64,000 nucleotides of DNA, taken from the NCBI RefSeq assembly GCF_016859285.1, contig NC_053414.1, positions 6,935,517 through 6,999,516 on the forward strand, written 5' to 3'. This document shows, in pieces, positions 1 through 11,655 of the stretch (position 1 is its first letter; each line of letters opens with the position of its first letter). The notes under the pieces are model-generated. The model saw nothing but the letters and a program-made list of their open reading frames with translations. It did no database searches and was not told the origin of the DNA. This DNA is from Xiphias gladius. Taxonomy: Eukaryota; Chordata; Actinopteri; Istiophoriformes; Xiphiidae. A program made the translations under genes and the position numbers.

Positions 1-115
1 CAGACTTTCAATTTGTCCATTGCTTTGGTTGGTAACATCATGTAAGTATTGTCACTGTGAGCAACGTTAGCATGCCGACATTAGTATTTAGCTCAAAGCA
101 CAGCCTCACACAAAA
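1..115 (+). repeat. dispersed teleost repeat fragment (GTTAGCAT...TTTAGCTCAAAGCAC family)
   Basis: The motif run GTTAGCATG...TTAGCTCAAAGCAC...CAGCCTCACA matches a dispersed repeat commonly met in fish introns. A reverse-oriented fragment of the same type lies at 18743-18786, which supports repeat status inside this window. The rest of 1-1640 shows a pyrimidine-rich tract (180-340), a CA array and no supportable gene. Confidence 0.5.
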
Positions 116-736
116 GAACATGCTAAACAATTGATATGGTCCCGTAATACACCATTAATTGATCTTTTTTGGGCCCCTTTTTTCTTTCTCTTTCTCTCTC
201 CTCACTCCTCCACTATTTGCCTTTCTCTGTCTATCACTTCCTCCACCTTTTCTAACCTTCCCACACATACCACATCTCTCATTTTCAAACACTTTTTCCC
301 CACATACCTGTTTTGGGTTTCTCTTTCTCTTTCCTGTTAACATCCCTGACTTTTTTGTGTGAACCTAGAGTGTATGTGTGACAGGATTTCATACAAGGTT
401 ATCTTCTGTGTTTAACAATAATCGAGATGGGGCTAAAAAGTTTGGTTCCAAAATGATGCAATTGCGTTTAGGGTACGTTTACCGTAACAGGACTTTTATT
501 ACAAGTCAAAATACCAAAAATGTGTTGTCATTGTCTCTCATTGGAAGACTTGATGACGTGATTGGGCAGTGACAGCTTCAGAAAAAGCTAGTTAGGGGAC
601 CTGGAAACTTCACTCTAATCATTTTACTCACAAATATGTCTCACTTTAAGCAAATGTTAAAATTCAAATATGACCAAAAACATTTCGTCATTTAATCATT
701 ACCATCACTGATGTCATCCTTGTCATCATTTATCGA

Positions 737-739
<3 letters not shown>

Positions 740-787
<48 letters not shown>
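740..787. repeat. (CA)n microsatellite
   Basis: About 24 uninterrupted CA units, following TATCGAAAAA. It lies in an otherwise featureless AT-rich stretch. Confidence 0.97.
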
Positions 788-788
<1 letters not shown>

Positions 789-1639
789 TTTACACTAAAA
801 TCACTTCTATTCTGTCTTCTAAAAACATCTCATGAACAAAAACCAAACTTTATCATCCTCAAAACCATCATTATCACTTTTGCCATACCATGCTTTCCTA
901 CCACAGACTCCTTCATTCATTAACCTGAAAAAAAAGTTTGTTCTAGATCAGAAACAAAGCTCTTGACCAGGCATAATTCATGTACGAACTTACTTCGCTA
1001 GCGTCGTACCGTGGAGATCTCTTCCTCTTGCGTCACAATCTCTCATCATCTACGTTCAAAATTATCGATAAGCTGTTTCAACGTCCGTAGACAAAGATTA
1101 TACTGAAAGTCTTGACACAGAGCCTATCTTTTTTCGAGATCTACAGTGACGTATAGGAAATCTTTCTGAGTAAAAAAAAAAAAAAAAGGAAAAAAAAGTT
1201 GTGGTTAGTGTGGTTTCCCTGAAGTAGTATGAAAGTTTTATCTGGGTAGTGATGTTAGCCATGTTTCAACAATTGTGAAACAACAGGATGGAAACCCCTT
1301 TTAGTGTTGGCCCCCTTTTTTGGCCTGGTTTGTGACTTTCTTTTCCTCTCTACTCCTGTTCATGTTACTTTACAGTTATCAATTTAGTTCCAGGCACAGC
1401 AGAAACTCTGAGTTAATCAACGTCTCTTTATAAATGCCATTGTGTTACTATCACAAGTGGTGAGAAGTAACAGAAGTGTGTGCTTTCCCACACTGGACAT
1501 TAAAATGGCCTTAAAACAACTCTTGAAATATTAAAATACCCAGACACAAACCTCTCAGTATAAACTCAAGGATCTTTAATTTCATGCCTCCATTTTCCCT
1601 GAGTTTTAAGACTTAAAAAAACAACCTGAATCAATCCTT

Positions 1640-2010
1640 TAAGTCTATTTTAAAGAAAGAGATTGACATTTTTGGGAAATAGCTTGTACGCTTGCCTGCC
1701 GAGAGTTAGATGAGACGATTAATACCACTCTCATGTTTGTATGATAAATATGAAGCTAGAGCCGGCGGAGGGTCAGCCTAGCTTAGCATAAAGACCGGAA
1801 ACAGGGGGAAACGGCTAGCCTAGCTCGGTCCAAAGGCAACAAAAGCTGCCTGCCGGCACATCGAAGGCTCACTATTTAACACATTATGTCTTGTTTGTTT
1901 GATCTGTAGTTGTTGTCTTCTTGGGCATGCGCGGGACTATTTCTTTATGTCGTCTCCTGGAGTCTTGTTATCGCCGTGAAGGTGCCAGGCAGTCAACTGC
2001 CAATATGTAC
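1640..2010 (+). repeat. teleost foldback (MITE-like) repeat, copy A
   Basis: It contains the segments TTGACATTTTTGGGAAATA, CGAGAGTTAGATGAGA, ATACCACTCTCATGTTTGTA, AGCATAAAGACCGGAAACAG and GGTCCAAAGGCAACAAAA, also seen in related form at 4991-5381 and 30785-31211. The element resembles a non-autonomous foldback element widespread in percomorph genomes (recalled, not searched). The 127-aa frame at 1910-2293 starts inside it and is not a gene. From 2010 to 4670 I see only further repeat-like and AT-rich sequence. Confidence 0.6.
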
Positions 2011-4669
2011 TTTGAACGAGTACACCCGGTTGGTTCCTGCGATCACTTCTCCTCCTAGTGCAACTATACAATCTAAGGGATCAGGGATCAAACCCACAGT
2101 CCAAAGTGTTCCATGCAAAAATACTCCCCAAAATTTAACTGAGGCAAATATGAGGATCAAGCGGTATGAATTTAACAAACAAAACTGGATATCTTCAAAA
2201 CCTACAGTCTTAAGGCAGATGGGTACCTCCCCGGTGCTCACATTTAAGCATATTGCTGGAAAAGGCCTACTACTCAAAAATGACAAGCGTTGAAAACCAT
2301 AAACATTTGTATATAAAGAAGTAGTTGTGTTGGACTTTGTTGGAACTCATAACAGTAGGACAGGAACTACTAGGAAGGAGGACACGTACAAAGGGGAACA
2401 CGCAAGGACCGAGTCGTGTACTAATTGTTGCACAGAACGAGGCCTGTGGATTCAGTCCCCCATCACTTACAGCGGATGAGCGTGTGAGTAATGTCTTGAG
2501 GTAGGCTTCAAAAAATCCAAGCCCGTCCTTGTAGAAACAGCGCCCTTAAATATACCTTCAATTGAGTGATCAGCCTCAAGGCCTTAGAACTGCAGTTTTT
2601 TTCAAAAAATGATGCTGTTCTACTGCATAAAGTTACTTTTTCCATGTATTGTTTTTTCAATTTTTTATTTTTTTTTGCCTGTATACTAGAATTAAAAGCT
2701 AAAGTGCTTGTTGATGGAAAATTTGAATCTTACAATCTCTGGTTTAGTCTGAACTCCAATGTATAGCATCAGCTTTCTTTTTTTTTTTTTTTACTTTGGC
2801 GCCCCCCAGTGGTAGTATATATAAACAAAAAACAAAAAACAGCAATGCACGCTGCTGAGCCAAAGGTTGAAAATGCAATTTTTGAGTTACATTGCAAAAC
2901 CAGCAGTTATACTTCACCGCATGGTGATCAGTCACCGTCACAGACTAAACATGTCGCTGTCATGCAGACTCACTTTTGGCAAAGTTGAGTGAATCTGTCC
3001 TTTCAGCTGCAGGAGACTCATGTTCATGTGCCGTTTGTTTTCCAGACTTGACTCTCTGACACATTGGTGGGGGGAAAGTACGAGAACTGTCCAGTATCAC
3101 ATCACGCATGCACTTCATGCCACCTCACGTTACACTTCACCTTTTCGTAAACCAACATAAACAAATGTAACTTCTGCTCCAGCCCAGAGCCTCTGTATGA
3201 AGGAACTGTTCATATCTCGGGTTTGAAAGTTCAGTTAAAGTAAACAAAGAGACAACAAAGAGATGGACAAAAAGGAACATAAAGCGGTTTAAAATGACCA
3301 CAAGTTAGTCAGTCCATTTGCATTTTTGTAGATAAATATTTAAAATATTTCTCAATAACACGATGCATATGAACGCAGCGTTAAAATACGGTGTTCAAGA
3401 CAACCCAGCATCACAAGCGGCATCCCGACCTATACTGAAGTTGAAGGGAGATTAACTATACATGTTAAACTAGATGCCACCTGATGTCACTGCAGAGGTC
3501 ACACTACAGCTGTACTGTAAATGCTATGGTTGACAGCTGTTCTGACGGTTTACTGCCCTCAAGTGTTTGAATTTCCCATCAACATCATCGCTTAGCTCTG
3601 TCTTTGTCAGCTGGGGATCAGACATCAATTGACTCTGTGGTAATCAAATTGAAATACCTCAACACAGTGTTGAAAGTACCGAGCACACAGGTTAATAACT
3701 GTCCAAAACATATTGTCAATCTTCAAACAAGGCAGTGGAAAATTGTTATTCTTATTGTTTATTTAAAAAAAAAAAAAAGGAGATTCTCAATTTTTCCTTT
3801 TTACGGTTGATTTGACAAAAAAGATTATTTAGGGACTGAACAACAAAACTGACCCCTGTGAGCTACTGCGCACAGCGAGATAACAGAGATAATTTCTTTG
3901 TCAGATCGACACACTCACCAGTCAGGGGCCAGGACGAGATGACTACTCCCTCCTGATAGTACAGCTGAGATAAAAAATTAAGAAAAATCCGGTTGACTCC
4001 TTTTTGTGTTGTTTGTACAACAACCGTGCGAGAGAACACTTGGGCAAAACTACTCTGAAATGAAATTTACAAGTGTCCGATTTACCAAAAGAGGAAGTTG
4101 GGAATTTTGAAAGTCTCACTTTCCTTTTAACTCGGTCAATTGACTGTGCATCTAAATTTACAGTGACGTGGTTGTTTACAGTTGTTCTTGCTCTTTGCCT
4201 CAAATGCAATTCAGGATCATTATTCTCAAGTTAAGATATTATTGTAGTCTCGTTCGGAGGTTAGCAGGGTTTCGTGTTTTCATGACAAGGTGCACTGCTC
4301 CCTGTCTGTTCAACTCTACGAAACCAACCAAGAGAGCCCGGAAAACACACAACAATTTTTGAGGAAGAAGGAAAGAGAACTTTTATAGATGTAAAGCATG
4401 TTGAGCTGCTATGTACATAAAAAGCAACGTTATTTATTTTATTTAATTTTTTACCAGCCGCCCTGCCTGGAAACCATTTAAGTTGCCACAGAAAGAAGAA
4501 TGATCTTTCCAAATAGTGCATTGTGATTGCTATTTGAAAAGTTAGTGGATCACATCGATATCAGAGATGTGTACAATAACGTAAAATACAAGTAGTCGGT
4601 GAAAAAAACAAAACAAAAAAAGGTATCATTTAAAATGACAAAACATCACTGACAGTTAGTTCCAGTGTA

Positions 4670-5498
4670 TTTATTTATTGGATGCGAATCATTTTCTTTC
4701 ACTAGTGGATACATTGAAAGGAAATGAGACACTCTTGAGGCAGTGTGTGTTTGCGTGTGTGTTTGCGTGCCCTTTTGTGTGCGTGTGTATCTAAAAAGCA
4801 TTCTAAATATACTGTATTTCAGACATAAGCATTGCTGCTATAAAAAGACCCTCTCCTGTTTCAAAACTGCTTAATGAGTCAAGTTTAGTGTTCACACATT
4901 GTTGGTTCTTCAGCTGATTTACACTGTGTGTTTGGAAAAAAAACGCCCTTTAGTGATCTATACTTTAGATTACCTGTTATTTTTTTTAATGTTAAAGTAG
5001 GAGTTTGACATTTTTTGGGAACTTTGCTTATTTTCCCGTCTTGCGGAGAATTACAGAAGATGAAAAGACCAACACCGCTCTCGTCTGTGAGCTAAATATC
5101 AAGCCACCGAAACCTGCCGTTGTCACATTTCTGTGCGTGCAGCGCGTAAGCAAACGAGACACAGCGTGTTAATTAGGAAAAATTCAGGGGTCCCGGTAGG
5201 TGGATTTCATTGCCTTCAGACAGAGCCAGGCTAGCTGCTTCCCGCTGTTTCGCGTCGTTGTGCTAAGCTAAGTCAACCAGCAGGCACGAGAGCGGTATCA
5301 ATTTTCTAATCTAACCTTTGCAAGGAAGCAAATAAGCAGTAAGCACTTCCCACAAAAACTATTCAAACTATTCCTTTAAACCTTAGCACACTTTCCCCAA
5401 CAACAAACTAAGAACTTCATTCTTCTTTTCTTGTCAATCAGTCCAAGTCTGGTCCAGTCTTAAACCATCAAACACACCTCCTTTTACTTCCAAACCAA
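4670..5498 (-). other. mpst: probable mpst 3' UTR containing a foldback repeat
   Basis: Overlapping AATAAA signals on the minus strand at 4679-4674 and 4675-4670 are the first strong polyadenylation signals after the mpst stop. That suggests a 3' UTR of about 0.8 kb. Most of it (4991-5381) is a teleost foldback repeat. This is inference from the signals alone. Confidence 0.35.
4991..5381 (+). repeat. teleost foldback (MITE-like) repeat, copy B, both ends present
   Basis: The left end GTTAAAGTAGGAGTTTGAC is an imperfect inverted repeat of the right end, which reads ACTATTCAAACTATTCCTTT. Internal segments (GAGAATTACAGAAGATGA, CAACACCGCTCTCGTCTGT, AGAGCCAGGCTAGCTG, GCTAAGCTAAG, GAGAGCGGTATCAAT) mirror each other, so the two halves are near-palindromic. 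It lies in the probable mpst 3' UTR. Confidence 0.65.
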
Positions 5499-5797
5499 TC
5501 ACAAACTTTTCCCTCGTCCTTCAGATATTACGTGCTCGGGGGCGGCGCGGGTGTACCACTCTGACCAACCGCCGTCGTACACCGACACCCCCGGGTGTCC
5601 GCAGCCGTGGGCCGCCAGTGCCACGTGACACGCAGTCACGGCCGAGCCGCATAAGACACAGAGAGGGTAACCGAGGTCCACCCCCGCCCGGGCGAACAAG
5701 GCCCGGAGTTGCTCCTTGGGCAGGAAGTGACCCGACGGGGACAGGAAGGAGTGGAAGGGCACGTTGATGGAGCCAGGGATGTGGCCGGGCTCTGTGT
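5499..5797 (-). CDS. mpst: mpst coding exon 2 (catalytic rhodanese domain)
   Basis: 299 nt from the acceptor at 5798-5799 to the TGA stop at 5501-5499. It holds the catalytic cysteine (residue 243) in the loop CGSAVT and the conserved C-terminus. The exon phase joins exactly to exon 1 (580+299 = 879 nt, 293 codons). Confidence 0.92.
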
Positions 5798-8700
5798 CTG
5801 TCAATTAGAGAGAGAGAGAAAAGAGTCAGTAATGTGTAGAGGGTTATTTCTTTCTTTTCTAATGATCTAGGGCACTTAACTCATGTGCTCCCATTTAGCG
5901 AGCAGCTTACGACAGATTTATTTGTGTACGGCAGGCCAGAGGGAATCATGCAACTGTTTGCCATGCAGTTTGGGATTCCCTGACGACCTCTATGAAAGAC
6001 TCGCTCCAGGCGAGGAAAGGAGGCCAGTGAGGCAGAATCCAGAGGGTTTCGCAAACGTATGGGACGATGTGGCGTTTCACCGCATCTCTTCCACTAACAG
6101 AGTGGTTTACAGCCACCTTTCCCTCCAGCCTGCTCTCCATTCCGCCCTCCGCGCACGCCATTTTGTTTCCATGTGTGCGGCCGACCCTCGTTGTTGTTAT
6201 ACCGTCAAAATGCTAGATGCAACGGTGGCGAATTGTGCCGTGGAGTTTTACGAGGACAAGTCAGGCCACTGTGGTGGTCGACCGTATTTCTCGCAAGCAG
6301 AGTAAACAGTCGAGAAGCTAAAACAAACGGGCGGAAAGGCAACAGGACCGTCCTGAAAGACAGTGCTCCTGAACCGAAACCTGCAGAATCCAGACTTTAA
6401 AAGGACAGATGTCTCCACGGATTATAGTAATTCCAGCTGTGTAACTAGAAGGAACGATTTTTCAGCACTTATCAACATCGTCCTCCTGGACACTTTTATT
6501 TCACCTCCCCAAAACTGACAGAGGACAGAGTCCGACTGGACAAATGTTCATACAATCTCAACAATGGCGGTGGCGAGTGCAAAGTTAGCACGACCCATGG
6601 AGCCACAATAGACACACTCATGGGAAATACACCAAGTTGAATTACACCGGAATTGTCCTTTAACTGTTGCGCTAAGATGCGTGTTGGTAAAAAAAAAAAA
6701 AAAAAAAACTGTGTTAAGAGTGTTGCAAACGTGTTCTGGTCAAGATAGCAGCACCGCACCCCCACAGCTTCTCTCTTGCAGCGTTACAGTAGCTAATTAT
6801 CTCACTTCACCTTCCAGTCTGACGGTAAACTCGGGCATTCACACGGAACCTGCAGCTGTGAGAGCAGCATGTATCCGAGAGATTAAGAGGTCAGTGGGTT
6901 GCATCACTCCAGCTGCACCCGCAGCTCAAACTTAGCATTATTTAACCCTTTAGAAAAGGGATAAGGTTGGTTTTTTTTTTGTGGATACAAACAGACGAGG
7001 CAAGGTTACCCCCTACTTAAAAAAAAGGGAAACAAGAGGGCGAATACACATTCAATACGGCATCCTGTGTGATCATTAACAAGACTCGGATGTTGACCTC
7101 AGGTCCGCATAAGTGCTTCGCCGTCAAACCAGGCTGACAGAGCAGAGTTGACACCTTTGTTTCCCCTCACTTTTCATTAAAAAAAAAACCTTTTGCTACC
7201 AAGACAGCGATTCCCACAGGCTGTCGGGCAGGCGAGATACACACACTTACTGGGAGAGACATCACATTTAGCTAGTGCTCTTATTGTATTACTCTGTCAC
7301 CCGTCGACTATACTGTAGGTTGAGTGAGTAGGGCTTACTGCTTGAGATGCATCAGTACCGCGAGTTTTAGTACCAATGCCAAAACGACAGTTTTTCAGTA
7401 CTTTACTTTGAAAAATATATACAATTTTTCTACAGAAAACTTATTATTATTATTATTTATTATTATTTAACAAAAGAAGACAAACTTTTCAAATGTTAAA
7501 CACTGTATAAGCATAAGCAGCTGTACAAGAACTTTATCTAAACGAAATACTACCTATTATTGCTTCACTCATATGTTGAAATCTGTAAATGTGTGTCTAA
7601 AAAATGAATCTGGGCAAGTGTTCAGTACCAGCTTTTTGCGGTTTTGATTCTAAGTCCTGATTGAGAGGATCAGCCTTTGGACAGCTGTAACAAAAAGGGC
7701 CAGTTCTACTCCAAAGTGATGAATGTAGGGGATTTATGCTGCTAAATCCTTGTCTTCATTTTCCAAAAAACAAAATAGAAGGGCAACATTGACCCCTCTC
7801 ACGCATCGCCAGAATGCACACTGTCCAATGGCGACAGTCAGCGTGCGTCTGGTCAGAGTTCACTGCTGACGCTGCCTCTACATATGGAGTTTCACCAGTG
7901 GACGGCCACCGTGCCGGCACAGCAAACCTGTTCACTATGTTGTTTGTGTGTTATGTGTGTATGTGTGGTGCGCGCGATGCGCGTGTTGTGTGAAGAACTA
8001 TATGCGATGCGGGAGCACACACACTGTGTGTGTCTTATCACCGCATAAGGACTGTTATCTGTACAAATTAACATATCAATGTATGGACAACATCACTCGT
8101 TTCCTGCGCGTGTGTGTGTGTATGTGTGTGTGTGAGCATATGGGTCAGCGGCTGTAGATAAAACGCAATGGTTATGCAAGCACGTCCCGTCTGCTCGCTC
8201 TCCCTATGTGTTTGTGTTGTTCAGCGATTAAGGACCAGCCCGTGTTTGTCCAGAGCAAACTCTGCTAAAAGGCCAAATACGAGGAAGTCATGTACTCAGT
8301 GGCTCAGGATGGGTTTTCCACTGCAAGCCTGATCCCACGCTGAGCCTCTTTGTTTTGATACTTTCATGGATATACAATAGCTCCATTTCTGTCCACTACT
8401 TTGTTTGTTAAACATCCCAACCTGTCCTTTTGTGTGACGTTTCAGAAAAACGCCGGCGAGATTTCAATCAAAGTTGAAATCAAAACACTGTACTTAGGGG
8501 GGGGGCCACAACAGATGAAAATGTGATTACCAATCGTGCCTCCTACCCGGCAAGTTCATGTTCCAACTATTTTGATCAACAATTAAGTAATTTTTCAAGT
8601 CAGAATGTCAAGCATGCCTATAGCTTATCAGTTTATGGGCTTTTCTTTGTCTCATGTGAAAATAAACTAGATATCTTTGGGTTTTTTATGAGTGACGGTC

Positions 8701-10606
8701 AGATAAGATGAGCGATTTGATATCATTAACATTACATTAATCATTTTATTCATTTTAAAGGCTTTAGGATACTTTGGCAGGCAGTTTTCACTATATTCTG
8801 AGGTTTTTGGTTTTTTTTTAGAAAAAACAATTACTCATGATATTCATTTCAACTTTTATTCCAGGTTGACAAGCACTTGCTGTCATGTTTCTTTTTTTTT
8901 TTTTTTTTTTTTAAATCAAAAAGGACAAACATACCGATTTACTAATCAGCTTTCAGGAATTCAGCCGCAGTGATGTTGGCGTGAAACAAAAAACCAATAG
9001 ACCGATGTGTCACAACATAACATGACTGCCAGTCACTGGACACACAAATTGCTGTAGTAACAGTTTTCCTATCTGTTTTCACTGTATAGTGGCATCATAT
9101 CTGCTCTTCAACACCTCTCCTATTCTGATCCTGATCCACGAGCAGTGTCTGATCGGAAAACTTGATTAATGGAATCAACAAAGCTGGATTCGTTCCGCTT
9201 AGGGCGACCCCCTAAGTTGCACGTGTGCTTTTTATAGTGAAACACAAGCAGAGTCATTATGAAATTTATGGTCCAGTCCTATGGTAGAAACCCGTTTTTC
9301 TATGCAATGGAAAGATACCGTCATAAGCTGCGGGTTTGCTCCACAGGCTTAGTAAATTTAAAGGCTACCAAACTTCTACCTCCGCTCAGGAGGTTGTGTT
9401 TTCCCCCGTGCCTGCTCGTTTTGGGGGTGATCCCGACTATTTTGTAAGTGTTCCAGCAAGTACCACAGTTTCTATGAATCAAACCTCAAGCCTCGACAGA
9501 AGCCGGTGTCGCGTTCTAACTCTTTCCCAACACTAACGGGGCAAATGGACCTAATCCCTCAAATCATCTTCAGCATTACCATCATCCTCACTGCTCTCGT
9601 CCGTGAGGGACTGTGGTAATTGGAAGAGAGGCACATTATTGTTATAACCTACACGTCAAATACCCTGTTAAGTGTAGGGCCCCAGGCTGAGGGGCCCATT
9701 TGCTAAGAAATGGGAGACAAGAAGGAGCATTAATGATCTGCAAATTTATTATCATTATTTTTTAAATCTTTTAGTTTAGGTTTAAGAAATTAGATTTAAG
9801 AAACTTCATTTTATTTCACACTGACCTTTTCTGCTTGGAGAAAGGTACATATAAGAACATCTCCACGGACAAAAGAAGACTTCCGCTGTTTTTAAGCTTT
9901 AGAACATAATTTTCTGGGTTGTTTGAACTCTGAACTTTTCCGAAGGATACAGCTCCTGACAAAGTGGAACATACAGGACTAAAATTGGGTAAAGAGCTTG
10001 TAGCCTTATTTTGATAGACCACTTACTGTCTCTGGGTTCGGGGTCCACTCCTCTGAACCTGCCTGCCGGCCTGGCGTCGACCACCTGGAACCCCTTGGTG
10101 TCCAGGTTATCCAGGATATCCTCGTAGGTCTTGACCCAGGAGCGGTTCAGAGAGGCCTTGAACTCGGTCGGTGCCGGTCTGACCGACTTGTCACTCACGG
10201 GCCGACCCTCCAGCTCCCAGTTCCTGAGCCCCCCGTTGAGCAGCGAGACCGCGCTGTGCCCGAACACCCGGAACATCCACCACACACGGGGCGCCGAGAA
10301 CGCGCCGAACTCGCTGGCGTCGTACACCACGACGTGCGTGTCGCTCCCTATTCCCAGACTCCCCGCATAATCCGCGAAACTCTTCTCCGTCGGCAGCATG
10401 TGGTCCAGGGGAGAGGTTTTATCACAGCACCGGTCTATGTCAAAAAAAGCCGCACCCGGTATGTGCCTCTTTTTGAACTCGCTCTCTGCGTTGCGCCGCA
10501 GTTTGGGCAAATACCAAGACGTGTCCAAGATGCGCACTTTCCCATGCACCTCCGCAGCCTCTGCGAGCCATTTGGAGGTGACCAGAGTCCTCGCTCGGAG
10601 CGCCAT
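5499..10606 (-). CDS. mpst: 3-mercaptopyruvate sulfurtransferase (two coding exons)
   Basis: The enzyme moves sulfur from 3-mercaptopyruvate to thiol acceptors in cysteine catabolism and H2S production, in mitochondria and cytosol. Coding exons are 10606-10027 and 5797-5499. The donor GTAAGT is at 10026-10021 and the acceptor is ...GACAG at 5798. The joined frame gives 292 aa (human is about 297). Rhodanese unit 1 (residues about 10-145) contains SWYLPKL, HIPGAAFFDID and APRVWWMFR. Unit 2 (about 165-285) contains TYEDI, GRFRG, HIPGSINVPF, the catalytic loop CGSAVT with Cys243, and YDGGWSEWY. The tail SEGRGKSL resembles human MPST. The CGS loop and this tail favour MPST over thiosulfate sulfurtransferase (TST), whose loop is CRKGVT. 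The third loop residue after Cys is Ala where human MPST has Gly. The 4.2-kb intron holds no other convincing gene. The start is the first ATG in frame (10606) with a good context. Confidence 0.93.
5798..10026 (-). other. mpst: mpst intron 1 (no nested gene supported)
   Basis: 4.2-kb intron bounded by minus-strand GT (10026) and AG (5798). It holds poly(A/T) tracts, ATT runs near 7440-7470 and a stretch at about 6330-6690 that looks repeat-derived. The 140-aa plus-strand frame at 5883-6305 has no recognised domain or conserved gene structure. A degenerate piece of the 'GCAACGATTAATCGATTA' dispersed element may lie at 8550-8700 (the CATGTGAAAATAAACTAG...ATCTTTGGGTTTT segment). Confidence 0.6.
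10027..10606 (-). CDS. mpst: mpst coding exon 1 (N-terminal rhodanese domain and linker)
   Basis: 580 nt encoding residues 1-193 plus one base of codon 194. It carries the inactive first rhodanese domain and the start of the second, including the GRFRG segment whose arginines help bind substrate in MPST/TST. The donor is on the minus strand at 10026-10021 (GTAAGT). Confidence 0.92.
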
Positions 10607-11320
10607 GGTTGATCCCGGAGAGACAGCCAGGCTTCAGAGCTCTCCTGCGGTTTAACTAGATGCACCGAATCCCGTGCCCAAGGGTGAGAGCGGTGTAAAG
10701 AGCAAGGGCCATTTGAGAGGGAGACAACACGCCCCCCTGTTCATCCTGCAACAGCTGTGAGTGGATGGAGGCGGTGACACTTTGAGGCCGGTTTTTGAAA
10801 CTCACTCGTTTGATTTTAGCCAAACAGAAGTCAGAAAAAGTCATTTGCCTGGGGTCGCATTCGCTGCGACACTGCAGGCTGCGTTGTTTCTCTTTGAGGA
10901 GTCAGCCCAGCTTCTTTAAGTTCATTTCCAAAGGCCACTGAGGGTCGGGGACGGAACAAAATTGGGGTTTGCTGCAGAAACATCGCTGCCAAGGTCCGTC
11001 GCCAGTGTGTAAATATTTAAGCTTTGCAGCTGGTTTGACCTGGTCCGTGCAACACCCCGCACTCACGCGCCTTGGGAACTGACCTTGGTATTATTGTGTC
11101 GTATTGTCAATAGTGTGGACACACTTTTGGAAAACTTTATCATTATCGTGACCTTCTAATTTGGTGGCTGCCTCGGCCTATATTTTTTAAACATCCTAAG
11201 CCTGACAAGGATTGCCCTAGTATGCTACTGCCTCTGCACTCCTCTTGATGTTTTTAATACTTTTCATTTTCTCTGAACATGTTCCTGTGTGGATGCGGAT
11301 ACATCTATTATGTTATTATT

Positions 11321-11407
<87 letters not shown>

Positions 11408-11655
11408 GTTGTTGTTGTTGTTGTTGTTGGTAGTATTAGTAGTAGTAACAGTAGTAGCAGTCGTTACAAAGTAGTATAATATCCAGGTAGGAACCAATCT
11501 TCGACTGGCGCCCAGCCGGTTGCTTTTACTCGGTGCACACAGGACGCGCTCGCCGGATGTTGACGGACACGCATGGTGCTGTTGAGCAGTAAAGGCAGCC
11601 TGTTGCTAATGTAGCTTGCGGACAGTTCAACGGAGCCTCTCATTGTCGAATCAGA
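10607..11655. promoter_or_regulatory. shared intergenic region of divergent mpst and rps19bp1
   Basis: About 1.05 kb separates the two divergent start codons, so both promoters must lie here or in 5' UTR exons here. No clear TATA box is seen. The region holds the compound microsatellite. Promoter function is inferred from gene arrangement only. Confidence 0.45.
11309..11432. repeat. compound trinucleotide microsatellite (TCA)n-(TTA)n-(TTG)n
   Basis: Three consecutive trinucleotide arrays with single-base changes between units: TCA, then TTA, then TTG. It produces spurious homopolymer ORFs in several frames (poly-Ile, Tyr, Leu, Asn). It lies about 220 bp before the rps19bp1 start codon and 700 bp upstream of mpst, between divergent genes. 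Confidence 0.97.

Noticed and set aside
5883-6305. 140-aa plus-strand ORF with many cysteines inside the mpst intron
   Set aside because: No family recognised, no linked exons, and the following sequence looks repeat-derived. A protein search would decide; any conserved hit would revive it.
11245-11497. Poly-Tyr, poly-Ile, poly-Leu and poly-Asn ORFs
   Set aside because: Produced by the compound trinucleotide repeat.
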